Source: Alteribacillus iranensis (GTDB taxonomy: Bacteria > Bacillota > Bacilli > Bacillales > Marinococcaceae). Taken from it: a DNA stretch of 64,000 nt. This document shows positions 51,736 to 62,080 of the stretch, piece after piece (the stretch's first letter is position 1; every line of letters begins with the position of its first letter). The notes under the pieces are model-generated. The model was not told the origin of the DNA, ran no database searches, and saw only the letters and a list, made by a program, of their open reading frames with translations. Location: the NCBI RefSeq assembly GCF_900113025.1, contig NZ_FONT01000002.1, positions 627,878-691,877 of the forward strand, given 5' to 3'. The translations under genes were made by a program, and so were the position numbers.

Positions 51736-53406
51736 TTACATTTTCTCAGGGGCGGATACACCGATAAGCTTCATCCCATTTTGCAATGTCGTTTGTGTTG
51801 CTTTTACAAGGGCAAGCCGTGCTTTCGTTTTTGCTTCACTTTCTTCGTCCACTACACGTTCGGCGTTATAAAAGCTATGGAAAGTAGACGCCAGCTCATG
51901 AAGATAATTCGTAATGCGGTGCGGGGCGTATTTCTCTGCTGCTAACTCCAATACTTCGGGAAATTCTCCCATCTTTTTCAAGAGATCGTATTCTTTTTCT
52001 GTCTGGACATAGCTCAGATCGGCATCCGGGTCAAATGAAAATCCTTTTTCCTCTGCCTGACGGAAAATACTGCACAAGCGGGCATGCGCGTACTGCACGT
52101 AATACACAGGGTTTTCATTAGACTGTGATTTCGCCAAGCTTAAGTCAAAATCAAGATGGGTGTCGGCACTTCTCATCGCGAAGAAATAGCGAGTAGCATC
52201 GATACCTACTTCTTCCATGAGGTCACGTAATGTGACAGCCTTTCCTGTCCGTTTGCTCATTTTTACACGTTCGCCATTCTCGTACAAATTCACCATTTGG
52301 ATGATCTGCGTTTCCAACTGTTCTTTTTCATAACCTAAGGCTTGGACTGCAGCTCTCATCCGTGGTATGTACCCATGATGGTCTGCTCCCCAAATGTTAA
52401 TCACTTTTTCAAAGCCGCGTTCAAATTTATTTTTATGATAAGCAATATCTGGCATTAAGTATGTGTAAGAACGGTCGCTTTTCACGAGGACGCGATCTTT
52501 GTCATCACCATAATTGGTCGACGTAAACCAAATAGCACCGTCTTTTTCATATACTACCCCTTTTTCTTGTAAAAGTTGAAGCGTATCTTCTACTTTGCCT
52601 TCTTCATATAACGATGTTTCCGAAAACCACACGTCAAAAGCAACTCGGAAATCCTCCAAGTCCTGCTTTAACTTCTCTAATTCTTTTTTCAATCCGTATT
52701 CACGGAAAAAAGCGAAGCGCTCATCATCCGGCATCTCCACGAACTGATCACCGAACTCAGAAGCCAAGTCTTGTCCAAATTGACGGATGTCTTCCCCGTG
52801 GTAGCCGTCTTCCGGCATCTCTGCTTCTTTGCCAAGCGCTTCTAAGTAACGTGCTTCTACAGAGTATGCTAGGTTATTTATTTGATTTCCGGCATCGTTA
52901 ATATAATATTCTCTCGTTACGTTATACCCTGCCTTATCGAGGATGTTACAAAGAGAATCACCAACCGCTGCACCACGGGCATGTCCGAGGTGCAAATTCC
53001 CCGTTGGATTGGCAGAGACAAATTCGACTTGAACTTTCTTCCCCCGCCCTGTATCCGTTTGACCATATGCTTCTCCTGCGTCTAACACGGAAGGTATCAA
53101 CTCACGCAAGTAGGCATTGTCTAAAAATAAGTTAATAAATCCAGGGCCAGCCACTTCTACTTTCTCAATGGATATTTCTGATGTTTTCATATGTTGTACA
53201 ATATCATCTGCGATCAGACGAGGGGCTTTTTTTGCTACTCTCGCTAACTGCATCGCAATGTTTGTGGCAAAATCCCCGTGATCTTTCTCCTTTGGCGTCT
53301 CCAAGATCACCGCAGGAATGTCTTCCTTGGCCGCAAGCCCGGCAGCTTCCACCGCCCGGGCTATTTCCGTCTTTATTTTTTCTTTTCTATCTTCAACGAT
53401 GTTCAA
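51736..53406 (-). CDS. argS: Arginyl-tRNA synthetase
   Basis: Class I synthetase. 556 residues. The HIGH-type motif is [14 protein letters not shown] and the KMSKS motif is [13 protein letters not shown]. The C-terminus ends [10 protein letters not shown] exactly as in B. subtilis. The probable start is TTG 53406 ([11 protein letters not shown]), which has AGGAGG 9 nt upstream and matches the B. subtilis N-terminus; the ATG at 53412 is only 3 nt from that site. It overlaps the end of ywiB by 14 nt. Confidence 0.96.
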   Translation of the reverse strand: MNIVEDRKEKIKTEIARAVEAAGLAAKEDIPAVILETPKEKDHGDFATNIAMQLARVAKKAPRLIADDIVQHMKTSEISIEKVEVAGPGFINLFLDNAYLRELIPSVLDAGEAYGQTDTGRGKKVQVEFVSANPTGNLHLGHARGAAVGDSLCNILDKAGYNVTREYYINDAGNQINNLAYSVEARYLEALGKEAEMPEDGYHGEDIRQFGQDLASEFGDQFVEMPDDERFAFFREYGLKKELEKLKQDLEDFRVAFDVWFSETSLYEEGKVEDTLQLLQEKGVVYEKDGAIWFTSTNYGDDKDRVLVKSDRSYTYLMPDIAYHKNKFERGFEKVINIWGADHHGYIPRMRAAVQALGYEKEQLETQIIQMVNLYENGERVKMSKRTGKAVTLRDLMEEVGIDATRYFFAMRSADTHLDFDLSLAKSQSNENPVYYVQYAHARLCSIFRQAEEKGFSFDPDADLSYVQTEKEYDLLKKMGEFPEVLELAAEKYAPHRITNYLHELASTFHSFYNAERVVDEESEAKTKARLALVKATQTTLQNGMKLIGVSAPEKM

Positions 53407-53845
53407 CGTCATGATCCTCCTCTATTGAAATAGTTACATCATACCGTCCTGCAACCGTTCCCTGCAATGTTAAATCATAACCAAACTGAATGCGGCCCGT
53501 CCGTCCACTGTCTGACCACATAACAGCCACTTGATCGGTGTCTGCCTCTGTCTTTAATTTACCATAAGGCGTCTCATAGCTGCCTTCTGTTTTTTCACCA
53601 TATTGGTACAGCTGTCGCATTTCTACAGCTCCTGATCGGATCACCGTAATTTCCTGTTCTCCGACTTTCAACAACGTAGACACTTTCCCTATATCCTCCA
53701 AATCCTCGGTGAATTTTACATAGGTGGTATTATTTTTCTTATACAGTTCGCCTCTCGCTTGCAGTTGGACTTGGTCTTTCTCACCTTGCTGGCGAATGTC
53801 GGTCGTCATTTTCACGTCGACCGGAGTTTTCTGTGTAGCTGTCAA
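53393..53845 (-). CDS. ywiB: DUF1934 beta-barrel protein (YwiB)
   Basis: 150 residues, calycin-like beta-rich protein found before argS in Bacillus. Conserved stretches are [34 protein letters not shown] and [20 protein letters not shown]. The start is TTG 53845, with AAGGAG 11 nt upstream. The function is unknown. The stop lies within the argS start, suggesting coupling. Confidence 0.87.
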   Translation of the reverse strand: MTATQKTPVDVKMTTDIRQQGEKDQVQLQARGELYKKNNTTYVKFTEDLEDIGKVSTLLKVGEQEITVIRSGAVEMRQLYQYGEKTEGSYETPYGKLKTEADTDQVAVMWSDSGRTGRIQFGYDLTLQGTVAGRYDVTISIEEDHDVEHR

Positions 53846-53954
53846 TGCCGGTCACTCTCCTTTATTGGGGAAATAGCTTTCCTGCCATTTTCACCTGTAT
53901 CGGGTGCCGTCCATCTTTCCTTGAATAATAAAAGTGTAGCGATTCCGAGAGATG

Positions 53955-54260
53955 CTTGCAAGAAAGAAACGCGCAAAACGCCTGACTTCTACAGGGCGTG
54001 CTTACTTCTGCGTTAGCTAGTAGACGACGTACTGACTTATATGAATACAGGGCTCTGATATCACACTCTATGTACGCCCATCTCTCTCTATTCCTCAGAA
54101 AAAAGTTCTCCTAGCGAGTATATACAGAGTTCCCTCCCTTGACAAGCAGGGGCTCCATCCCCAATGACATTCATGGGGCACAAAAAGCGCAAAGCCCCCA
54201 CTATCGGTGACAAGCTTTAGTAAGGCTTATCACCAATAGAAAAGGGAAGACGTGTTCAAA
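53955..54260. repeat. Mosaic repeat fragments in the ywiB-cyclodeaminase gap
   Basis: CTTCTACAGGGCGTGCTTAC (about 53988) resembles CTTCTACAGGACGTGCTGC at 18858. AAAAAGCGCAAAGCCCCCAC with TATCGGTGACAAGC (54184-54215) is a degraded copy of AAGCGCAAG...ATCGGCGACAAGC. No gene is present from 53846 to 54289. Confidence 0.55.
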
Positions 54261-54289
54261 CCGATGGGGTACTACTTTCCTTCTCATTC

Positions 54290-55273
54290 CTACTCAGGGA
54301 AGCGTATTCCCTTCTCCGCTTCTCTTAATTTATCATACGCATACACGGCAATGGCTGTGTCTTGCACTCCCGTCCCGGTTAAATCACAGAACGTGACTTG
54401 CTCATCGTTTTCTCTGCCTTTCTCATTTCCTAACGCGAGGTGTCCCAATTCCAATGTGTTGCTTGATTCCTTCAGGACCCCTGCTTCTGCAGCGTGATGG
54501 TGTTCCCCTAATCGGAAAACTTGGGATACAGAGTCGCAAGCGAGGACATCCACTTCTTCTAATACGGACGGGTGAATTTCATTTTTATCCTCCGCGTCAG
54601 AGCCCATGGCTGTAATATGGAGTCCGGGATGGAGCCATTCTTTTTGAATCAGAGGTTCTTTAGCTGGTGTGGTTGTGACCACAGTGTCGCTGTGACGGAC
54701 TACTTCTTCTGGACTTTCAGCTGCCCGCACCTTAACTCCCAGTGTGTCTTCCATATCTTTAATATATTGATGCACTCTCTCTTCTTTCCTTCCGTATACG
54801 AGCACCTCTTCAAAGCTTCGCACCAGGTGAAGGGCTCGAAGCTGGTATCTGGCTTGTGTTCCCGTCCCAATAATTCCCGCGGTTTTCATCTTCGGCTTCG
54901 CTAAATATTTCGCTGCCAATGCTCCGGCTACCGCTGTGCGTACATCCGTCAAATATCCGTTATCTTGTAATACTGCTTCGGTAAAACCGGTTTCTGTGCT
55001 GAATAAAAGCATCATCCCACTTAAGCTTGGCAAGCCTTTATCCGGATTATTAAAAAACCCCGATGATATTTTAAGCGCGAACTTATCCATTCCTTTTACA
55101 TAGGCTGTCTTCACATCTACTTCCCCATTGTTTTCAGGAATATCGACACGTAAAATCGGCGGCATGGTTACTTCTTCTCTTGCTAATTTTTTAAACCCGT
55201 CTTCAATTAATTCTAATGCCTTCTCGTTTACATCGGTCACTTGCCGAATGTCTTTCTCTGAAAAAATGAACAT
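54290..55273 (-). CDS. Ornithine cyclodeaminase/mu-crystallin family protein
   Basis: 327 residues, NAD(P)-dependent. Substrate-proximal segment LKISSGFFNNPDKGLPSLSG, followed by LTDVRTAVAGALAAKYL and the Rossmann motif AGIIGTGTQARYQLRAL. The family includes ornithine cyclodeaminase, alanine dehydrogenases and ectoine-catabolism EutC-like enzymes; no neighbouring gene helps to choose. ATG 55273 with AAAGGAG at 9 nt; an ATG two codons earlier is too close. Confidence 0.87.
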   Translation of the reverse strand: MFIFSEKDIRQVTDVNEKALELIEDGFKKLAREEVTMPPILRVDIPENNGEVDVKTAYVKGMDKFALKISSGFFNNPDKGLPSLSGMMLLFSTETGFTEAVLQDNGYLTDVRTAVAGALAAKYLAKPKMKTAGIIGTGTQARYQLRALHLVRSFEEVLVYGRKEERVHQYIKDMEDTLGVKVRAAESPEEVVRHSDTVVTTTPAKEPLIQKEWLHPGLHITAMGSDAEDKNEIHPSVLEEVDVLACDSVSQVFRLGEHHHAAEAGVLKESSNTLELGHLALGNEKGRENDEQVTFCDLTGTGVQDTAIAVYAYDKLREAEKGIRFPE

Positions 55274-55430
55274 GAGCATGCACTCCTTTCTCCTAAGAAA
55301 TTACAATGGCTGTCATTCACCTTGCGTTACCGGAATGTGAAAAGCGTTTTCTAAAACTCTTAGATGCACAACATACTGTATCTTCCTCATTCCTTCTCCG
55401 CCCCCGATAAAAAACCTTTCATTTTTTTAA

Positions 55431-55858
55431 GAAAAGCGGAGGCGCCTTGCTTAGCTGCGACAGGTTCATCTGTCTTCGCCATAGGCCATCCTGATGGTCG
55501 GAGGGGAAGACGATGAAACCCCGAGCAGCTAGGCGCTGAAGCTAGACAACAAGAAAAGCGGAGGCGTGTAAGGATGTTCGACTAAGATCGTCACGTCCTG
55601 TGACAACGTCGAACTGACCCACGTCCTGTGGGCCCACGACAGGTTCTGGAGGGGCAGCAAAGAAAGGTGTTCTTCTTCATTGACTGCACCGAAGAAACCC
55701 CGAGTGGCTGGACGCCGCAGCTAGACATAACGAAAAGCGGAAGCGCCTTGCTTAGCTGCGACAGGTTCATCTGTCTTCGCCATAGGCCATCCTGATGGCC
55801 GGAGGGGAAGACGATGAAACCCCGAGCAGCTAGGCGCTGAAGCTAGACAACAAGAAAA
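55431..55858. repeat. Three mosaic repeat units, two nearly identical
   Basis: Copy 1 (55431-55558) and copy 2 (55732-55858) are about 127 bp each and differ at only two internal bases (GGAGGCG/GGAAGCG; GGTCGG/GGCCGG). A different unit (55556-55730) lies between, with the inverted pair GTTCGACTAAGA...GTCACGTCCTGTGAC...GTCGAAC. The offset between the copies is 301 bp. The rest of the gap (55859-56203) holds one more degraded piece (CAAGGCGCCCGCCCATCGGCG) and a possible TATAAT near 55991 for the next gene. Confidence 0.92.
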
Positions 55859-56203
55859 TCTCAAGGCGCCCGCCCATCGGCGACAAGTGTTAAAGACCTT
55901 CCGAGCTATCCGATCAGAACTCGGAAACGCTAACAAAACATACAAAACATCTCTCTTCCCGTCTTCTGGCAGTCAAACGAGCATTTATTCTATAATGGAA
56001 AGTAGAACCCTCCTCCCCTTTATATGTACTTCGAGAGAAGGTTTTCAGAAGTGGAAAAAACGTCGAAGGGAATCGAATGAGTTTGTGTCTCACACAGGAA
56101 ATAACAAGGGAAATGTGGAAAGAAATCTAGAAGGAACCTTCTTGTTTACACAACACAGAGGTTTTTTTCATTGAAGTCATTATTCAACGAAAGGGCGATA
56201 TCT

Positions 56204-57277
56204 ATGAATCCATCATCGGAAGCATTTTTATTTGATTTATTACGTACCCCGTCACCATCTGGTATGGAAGCGGCCATACAGAAAAAGTGGCTTCGCTATG
56301 TTCAGCCTTTTGCGGATACATTAAAGACAGACTACGCGGGGAATGCCATAGCCACTCTCCGTCCCAATGCTCCTTTTCACGTTGTCTTAGCAGGCCATTG
56401 TGATGAAATCGGTTTTTTAGTTAAGTCGATTGACGATAACGGTTACGTGTACGTGGAGAAACTCGGAGGGATCAGCCATAAGCCTGCCCTTGGGATGAAA
56501 GTCGAAATCCTCGGTAAACACGAAACGATTACAGGAGTAATTGGAGTGAAAGCCGAGCACCACGGCGGAGCGAACGACGAATTTAGTTTCTCTGATTTGT
56601 TTATTGACTGCGGTGCCAAGAAAAAAGAAGAAATCGAAAAATATATTGCTGTCGGTGATACGGCGGTGTATAAACGTGATCCGGAAACGTTGTTGAATGG
56701 GCGAATCAGCGGTCGAGGCCTCGATAACCGCACAGGCGCGTTCATTGTGGCGGAAACACTGAAACGATTGCGAAGAGCAAATACGAATATAGGTGTATCC
56801 GCCGTTAGCACGGTTAATGAAGAAACAAATCTAGGTGGTGCCTATTTTGCAGGCGCGGGATTGAAGCCAGACCTTGCTATTGCCATCGACGTTACGTTTG
56901 CCACCGATTATCCAGGAGCTAATCCTGATGGAAATCCAAGTATCACCTTAGGCGGAGGGCCTGTACTAGCAAAAGGAGCACCGATCAACCGAAAAGCCAA
57001 TGACCTTCTCGAGGAAGCGGCCAAGTCGAAAAATATTCCACTCCAATATGAATTAACACCAAGAAGTACAGGTACCGATGCCGATCAACTACGAAAAACA
57101 GGCAAAGGCGTACCCGTGTCTCTCGTATCCCTTCCATTACGGTACATGCATGCTCCCGTTGAAACAGCGAGCTTATCAGACATTGAACAATTGATCGACC
57201 TGTTAACAGCATTTCTCTCTCGGATGGATGGTTCTGAAAACTTAAAACCTGTCACGGTAGATCCTGATTTATTTTAA
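56204..57277 (+). CDS. M42-family metal aminopeptidase/endoglucanase-like hydrolase
   Basis: 357 residues, dinuclear zinc peptidase, probably cytoplasmic dodecamer-forming. Ligands are visible in order: H65 (LAGHCDEIG), D174 (RGLDNRTG), E206/E207 (TVNEETNLGGA), D229 (IAIDVTFATD) and the late histidine in LRYMHAPVE. The ATG at 56204 is preceded by AAAGGGCG. It is a single gene, bounded by repeats on both sides. Confidence 0.9.
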   Translation: MNPSSEAFLFDLLRTPSPSGMEAAIQKKWLRYVQPFADTLKTDYAGNAIATLRPNAPFHVVLAGHCDEIGFLVKSIDDNGYVYVEKLGGISHKPALGMKVEILGKHETITGVIGVKAEHHGGANDEFSFSDLFIDCGAKKKEEIEKYIAVGDTAVYKRDPETLLNGRISGRGLDNRTGAFIVAETLKRLRRANTNIGVSAVSTVNEETNLGGAYFAGAGLKPDLAIAIDVTFATDYPGANPDGNPSITLGGGPVLAKGAPINRKANDLLEEAAKSKNIPLQYELTPRSTGTDADQLRKTGKGVPVSLVSLPLRYMHAPVETASLSDIEQLIDLLTAFLSRMDGSENLKPVTVDPDLF

Positions 57278-57278
57278 G

Positions 57279-57318
57279 AAAAGCGGAAGCGCCCCGGTTT
57301 GCACAGGACGTGCTGACT
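57279..57318. repeat. Short mosaic repeat fragment after the M42 peptidase gene
   Basis: AAGAAAAGCGGAAGCGCCCC followed by GGTTTGCACAGGACGTGCTG matches the ends of units at 18830 and 55731. It begins 2 bp after the stop codon. Confidence 0.7.
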
Positions 57319-57326
57319 TTGACTCC

Positions 57327-57366
57327 AAGAACCAGTGAAACACAACGCCACTGGTTCTTTTTTCTT
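57327..57366 (+). terminator. Terminator after the M42 peptidase gene
   Basis: Stem AAGAACCAGTG / CACTGGTTCTT with an 11-nt loop and a TTTTTT tail. Confidence 0.9.
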
Positions 57367-57549
57367 GTTCGTGTCTCCTCTCTTGGGGAGGAAGAGGAAT
57401 CACCTTTTTGCGTAGTAAGACAAAGATTGGCATGGTATGATATTTCTGTACAGATGGCTCTGTAATAACAAAAAGGGGAATCATAGAGCCACACCAATGA
57501 TGGTATATTTATTTAGAGAAAACACTAAGAAAGGTCGCTTGATGCATAT

Positions 57550-58755
57550 ATGGAACAAGAACAACAGAATCAGACATTAAGCACGGGACGACGTTTGTGG
57601 ATGGCTATCCTGCTTGGATCACTTGCTGCGTTCGGTCCATTAACAGTAGATATGTACTTACCTGGCTTCCCATCCATTGCTCAAGATTTACAGACAAATG
57701 CTTCTCTCGTCCAGCTTAGTTTAACCGCTTGTTTGTTAGGATTAGCAAGTGGCCAGTTAGTTATCGGTCCGATCAGTGATATGAAAGGAAGACGTAAACC
57801 GCTGCTCGCCGCTCTTCTCACTTATTTTGCAGCTTCTCTCCTTTGTGTTCTCGCACCATCCATCTGGATATTAATTCTCGGTCGTTTCATACAAGGGTTT
57901 GCCGCCTCTGCAGGCATCGTTATTTCAAGAGCCGTCGTTCGAGATTTATACTCTGGGAAAGAATTGACGAAATTTTTCGCTTTGTTGATGCTTGTGAATG
58001 GGCTTGCTCCTATACTCGCTCCCGCTTCCGGAGGTATTGTCTTGAACTATACGACCTGGGAAGGAATCTTTGTCTTATTAAGCGTCGTTGGAATCATCAT
58101 GTTTATCACTGTACTGGTCGCCTTGCCAGAGACACTAACCGAAGAAAATCGTTCCCAAACCGGTATAAAGAAAACCATTCTCACGTTCGGTGATTTAATA
58201 AAGGATAAACCCTTTTTAGGCTATTCACTGGCCCAAGGACTGATCATGGGAGGAGTCTTTGCCTACATATCAGGTTCACCCTTTGTGTTTCAAGGGATAT
58301 ATGGGTTGTCGGAACAAGCTTTTGGATTTTTGCTTGCTTTTAATGGATTAGGGATCATTATAGGCAGTCAGACAACGGGAAGGCTTGCCGGTATTGTGGC
58401 AGAGAGAAAACTGTTATTATTTGGTCTCATCATGACTTCCTCCGCCAGCACATTTTTGATGGTCATGACTGTCATCGAAGCACCGGTTATCTTCTTAATT
58501 GTTCCTCTGTTCCTCATTGTCACGTCGGTCGGGTTCGTCAACACGACAAGCTTTTCACTGGCGATGGCGACACAAGGGCATAGGGCCGGGAGTGCTGCAG
58601 CGTTACTCGGATTACTGCCTTTTGTCCTCGGCTCCATCACTGCTCCTCTAGTAGGCATAGCCGGTGAGTCCACTGCTGTACCGATGGGAGTTATTATTAT
58701 GATGACAAACATAGCAGCACTAAGTGCCAATTTGCTCCTTGTTCGTCAACGTTGA
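57550..58755 (+). CDS. Bcr/CflA-type MFS multidrug exporter
   Basis: 401 residues, twelve transmembrane helices. The start LAAFGPLTVDMYLPGFPSIA and GPISDMKGRRKPLLAALLTY (motif A, GxxxDrxGRrp) are characteristic of the Bcr/CflA branch, and RAVVRDLYSGKE follows helix 5. Likely drug/proton antiport; substrates unknown. It precedes the EamA gene by 34 bp on the same strand. Confidence 0.9.
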   Translation: MEQEQQNQTLSTGRRLWMAILLGSLAAFGPLTVDMYLPGFPSIAQDLQTNASLVQLSLTACLLGLASGQLVIGPISDMKGRRKPLLAALLTYFAASLLCVLAPSIWILILGRFIQGFAASAGIVISRAVVRDLYSGKELTKFFALLMLVNGLAPILAPASGGIVLNYTTWEGIFVLLSVVGIIMFITVLVALPETLTEENRSQTGIKKTILTFGDLIKDKPFLGYSLAQGLIMGGVFAYISGSPFVFQGIYGLSEQAFGFLLAFNGLGIIIGSQTTGRLAGIVAERKLLLFGLIMTSSASTFLMVMTVIEAPVIFLIVPLFLIVTSVGFVNTTSFSLAMATQGHRAGSAAALLGLLPFVLGSITAPLVGIAGESTAVPMGVIIMMTNIAALSANLLLVRQR

Positions 58756-58789
58756 TCTTTTTATTCGAGTAGGAAGGGAGGGATACATA

Positions 58790-59704
58790 ATGAACCGCCA
58801 GCAAGCTTTGTTATGTGCGATAACCGGGGCAGCACTATGGGGATTGATCGGGTTATTTGTGAATCATCTATATACGATTGGATTTACTCCTTGGGAAACG
58901 GTAGCAATACGGGTTATCTTTTCGGCCCTTTTGCTTGTTTGTTTTTTATGTATCTTCCAGCCTTCCTATTTGAAGATCAAGATAAAAGATCTTCCTTTTT
59001 TTATAGGGACAGGCATTGTGAGCATCGTGTTGTTTAATTGGTGTTATTTCACAGTCATGGAGGAAGCATCCTTATCGCTGGCCGTTACCTTGTTGTACAC
59101 CGGTCCATTATTCGTCACACTTCTTTCGCGCTTGTTGTTCAAGGAATATCTGACAAAACGGAAAGTACTTGCTGTTGTATTCACTATCATTGGCTGCGCT
59201 TTTACCGTTGGCCTGCTTCCTGCTTTCGACACGAACCTATCGCTCGGGATCATCGTGGTCGGGATCGGCTCGGGTTTTTTCTATGCCCTTTACAGCATAT
59301 TTGGGAAATACATCAGCACCGCCTACTCCTCCCTTACCATCACCGTTTACTCTTTTATTTGTGCAGGTGTCTTAATGGTACCGGTGGGAGGGTTAATGGA
59401 CAAGACAGATTTGTTATGGAGAGGAGATACTTTGGTGACAGCTATCGGGTTAGCTTTGATCCCGACGGCCCTCGCCTATGTTTTATATACCAACGGACTG
59501 AAATACATGGAATCGAGCCGAGCTTCTATTTTAACAACCATTGAACCCGTTGTTGCGATTATAACAGGAGTTCTTGTATTCAATGACCATCTGAGCCGAT
59601 GGCAGCTGCTCGGTGTGATGCTCGTATTGTCATCTCTCTTTCTTATCGCAACGAAATCCAAAGCCCCCTCCACTTCTCCGGAATATAACAAACTGCCCGA
59701 TTAA
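58790..59704 (+). CDS. EamA/DMT-family transporter
   Basis: 304 residues, ten transmembrane helices in two EamA repeats (ITGAALWGLIGLFVNHLY; VVGIGSGFFYALYSIFGKYI; ESSRASILTTIEPVVAII). ATG 58790 has GGGAGG 8 nt upstream. It is probably co-transcribed with the preceding MFS exporter. Composition is like the neighbours, unlike the DMT gene at 50730. Confidence 0.92.
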   Translation: MNRQQALLCAITGAALWGLIGLFVNHLYTIGFTPWETVAIRVIFSALLLVCFLCIFQPSYLKIKIKDLPFFIGTGIVSIVLFNWCYFTVMEEASLSLAVTLLYTGPLFVTLLSRLLFKEYLTKRKVLAVVFTIIGCAFTVGLLPAFDTNLSLGIIVVGIGSGFFYALYSIFGKYISTAYSSLTITVYSFICAGVLMVPVGGLMDKTDLLWRGDTLVTAIGLALIPTALAYVLYTNGLKYMESSRASILTTIEPVVAIITGVLVFNDHLSRWQLLGVMLVLSSLFLIATKSKAPSTSPEYNKLPD

Positions 59705-59841
59705 AATAATTTTCCGTTTCGTATGTAACAATGGCATTACATCTCTTTAACGGTTTGGTTTTTCTTATTAAGTTATCGGGTAAACTTCCTTATACTATAA
59801 AATACAACATCGTTGTCTAACATTAATTTACAGGGAAGTGA

Positions 59842-60357
59842 GTGTGGGCCATATTGATAATCAAATGGTGGAAGTGGCTGTTGCTAGGTGCTTTTTGTGC
59901 CATTGGACTCGGCTTAACCATCTTTCTCACGTCTACCCCCATCTTCAGTCACAGCTATCAGCAGTTAACAGAACGTGTAGAAATCGGTGTCAAGTACACA
60001 AACCCTGAAAAGCAAGTGATGTATCTCCAGCCTTATGTACAAAACCCGAACGACGCCTCCGACCTTACGCTGACCCTTGATCAAGATTTTATTGAAATCG
60101 TCGTGTTAGACGACTCGCGAGATACGGTAGAAGGAGCCGTGCAGCTTGAAAACATAAATGACCCTTCCTCTGATATGATGACAACTACGTTAGGACCGGG
60201 TGAAGCAGAAACCGCTCACGGGTACTATACGGTTCAACTTTCTCCAAACGCCCGCTGGATTCAGTTAGAATTCACTGGAGACGTCGAAGATGAATTTGGT
60301 TCTGCTTCCATTGAAAAATTAATTGAAGTAGACGTTCAGCATTTACATGTTAATTAA
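59842..60357 (+). CDS. Hypothetical membrane-anchored extracellular protein
   Basis: 171 residues. A single hydrophobic helix (about 10-32) near the N-terminus is followed by an acidic, beta-rich region with no cysteine, so it is probably secreted or anchored with the bulk outside. No known family is recognised. The frame starts with GTG directly after GGGAAGTGA; a TTG four codons on (MIIKWWKWLL) is an alternative. It is a single gene with its own terminator. Confidence 0.65.
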   Translation: MWAILIIKWWKWLLLGAFCAIGLGLTIFLTSTPIFSHSYQQLTERVEIGVKYTNPEKQVMYLQPYVQNPNDASDLTLTLDQDFIEIVVLDDSRDTVEGAVQLENINDPSSDMMTTTLGPGEAETAHGYYTVQLSPNARWIQLEFTGDVEDEFGSASIEKLIEVDVQHLHVN

Positions 60358-60389
60358 ACGTCGCATATGCTTACACATCTTACCTCATT

Positions 60390-60430
60390 GCTGCCTATCC
60401 CTATTTTTGGGGAAGGCAGCTTTGTTCTTC
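60390..60430 (+). terminator. Terminator after the 59842 gene
   Basis: Stem GCTGCCT-atcccta / ttttggggaAGGCAGC, followed by TTTGTTCTTCTTTTT. Confidence 0.82.
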
Positions 60431-60442
60431 TTTTTCCTCGCT

Positions 60443-60550
60443 CGGCAACTCCCAGCCCTTTGCGTTCCCTGCCCATCGGCTTTCTCTTGCGTCTGGGCAA
60501 CTTTCGGGACGCTGCCTTCCCTTTGGTTTTCTCTTATACCGGTGTAACTT
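60443..60550 (+). repeat. 52-bp-period repeat array 4 (two units plus a partial)
   Basis: CGGCAACT at 60443 and GGGCAACTTTC at 60495 are exactly 52 bp apart, each followed by a TTGCGT/CTGCCTTCC-type half. A decayed TGTAACTTCC lies near 60542. It has the same orientation and convergent-gap placement as arrays 2 and 3, and is the smallest array seen. Confidence 0.75.
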
Positions 60551-60561
60551 CCATCCTCTTA

Positions 60562-60591
60562 CAAAAAAAGCGAGGGATCCTCTCCCCCGCT
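60562..60591 (-). terminator. Terminator after the aldehyde dehydrogenase gene
   Basis: Stem AGCG-a-GGG / CCC-c-CGCT (60569-60591), with a T run on the minus strand (complement of 60562-60568). Confidence 0.82.
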
Positions 60592-60614
60592 CAATAAACC
60601 GTTCATTATTCTTT

Positions 60615-62066
60615 TTACCAACGAGATGTAATCATCTTACGGCGCGTATAGAATTCGACACCGTCTTTTCCGTTGGCATGTAAATCTCCGTAGAAGGAAT
60701 CCTTCCAACCAGAGAATGGGAAAAATGCCATCGGTGCTGGTACGTTAACGTTGACACCAAGCATACCGACTTCAATGTTTTCTCGGAACTCACGAACAGC
60801 ATGGCCGCTGGACGTGTAAAGAACGGAACCGTTCCCAAACTGGGACTTGTTTGTCAGCTCGATCGCTTCTGTTAAGTCTTTCACACGAACGATAGAAAGG
60901 ACAGGTGCGAAAATTTCATCACACCATAAGTTCATTTCAGGAGTAACTCCGTCAAAGATAGTAGCTCCAAGGAAATATCCCTGATTAATTTCTTCTGCGT
61001 CTTTTCGACCGTCTCTTACTAGTTTTGCACCTGATTTCTCGCCTTCTTCAATCGCTTTGTGGACTTTTTCTAAGTGAGATTGGCGGATCACTGGTCCGAG
61101 GTGAACACTTTTGTCCAATCCATCACCCATTTTTAAGTTATCTGCTGCTTCTTTCAAGCGTTGAATGACTTCATCCGCAATATCTTCGGTTACAACTACA
61201 ACAGACGTTGCCATACAACGCTGTCCGGCACTACCGAAAGCACCACCGATAATACCAGTAATCGTTTTATCTAAATCACAGTCTCCAAGAACAATTGAGT
61301 GGTTTTTCGCACCCGCCAGTGCCTGTACTCTCTTGCCATGATTCGCTGCTGTCTTGTACACATACTCAGCGACCGGCTGGGAACCAACGAAGGAAATCGC
61401 GTTGACTTCTTCGTGTTCTAACAGACCATTTACGACATCATGCGCGCCATTCACAACGTTTAACACACCATCAGGCAAGCCTGCTTCCGTTATCAATTCT
61501 GCGAGCCTTTCCGCTAATAGAGGTGTACGCTCTGACGGCTTTAGGACAAATGTGTTACCGCATGCGATAGCGAGCGGGAACATCCAGCATGGTACCATCA
61601 TTGGGAAGTTAAACGGTGTAATACCACCGACAACACCAACCGGATAACGGTACATGCTTGATTCAATGTTTGTCGCAATCGTAGACAGGGAGTCTCCCAT
61701 CATTAACGTTGGAGCTCCTGCCGCAAATTCGACACATTCCATACCGCGCAAGACTTCACCATATGCATCGTCATAGGTCTTCCCGTTTTCACGGGTAATG
61801 ATTTCTGCCAGTTCCTCGTAATTCTCCATGATTAACTGTTGATATTTAAACATGATTCTCGCACGCTTTGGTACCGGCGTTTTACTCCATGTTTTAAACG
61901 CTTCTCTTGCCGTTTGAGCGGCTTTATCTACATCTTCTTTTGTCGAAATCGGCACGTGAGCAAGGGTTTCGCCTGTTGCAGGATTCGGGACCTCTTCATA
62001 ATTTGATGTCGTAGATTCTACCCATTGACCGTTAATAAAGTTTTTTAATTTTCTTGCTTCCGCCAT
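60615..62066 (-). CDS. mmsA: CoA-acylating methylmalonate-semialdehyde dehydrogenase
   Basis: Oxidises methylmalonate semialdehyde or malonate semialdehyde to propionyl-CoA or acetyl-CoA with NAD and CoA. 483 residues, ALDH superfamily. The nucleophile is C284 in [14 protein letters not shown]. The usual ALDH glutamate in the LELGGK motif is replaced here ([11 protein letters not shown]), as is typical for the CoA-acylating MMSDH group (IolA/MmsA). It lies 14 bp after the iron-ADH gene, same strand, so the two form an operon. Roles in valine, beta-alanine or inositol breakdown are possible. Confidence 0.92.
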   Translation of the reverse strand: MAEARKLKNFINGQWVESTTSNYEEVPNPATGETLAHVPISTKEDVDKAAQTAREAFKTWSKTPVPKRARIMFKYQQLIMENYEELAEIITRENGKTYDDAYGEVLRGMECVEFAAGAPTLMMGDSLSTIATNIESSMYRYPVGVVGGITPFNFPMMVPCWMFPLAIACGNTFVLKPSERTPLLAERLAELITEAGLPDGVLNVVNGAHDVVNGLLEHEEVNAISFVGSQPVAEYVYKTAANHGKRVQALAGAKNHSIVLGDCDLDKTITGIIGGAFGSAGQRCMATSVVVVTEDIADEVIQRLKEAADNLKMGDGLDKSVHLGPVIRQSHLEKVHKAIEEGEKSGAKLVRDGRKDAEEINQGYFLGATIFDGVTPEMNLWCDEIFAPVLSIVRVKDLTEAIELTNKSQFGNGSVLYTSSGHAVREFRENIEVGMLGVNVNVPAPMAFFPFSGWKDSFYGDLHANGKDGVEFYTRRKMITSRW

Positions 62067-62080
62067 TCTACTACCCCTCT

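Noticed and set aside
55887-56174. 95-codon ORF upstream of the M42 peptidase gene
   Set aside because: It starts in a repeat fragment, has no ribosome-binding site, and shows biased low-similarity composition. The region is better read as promoter and leader DNA.
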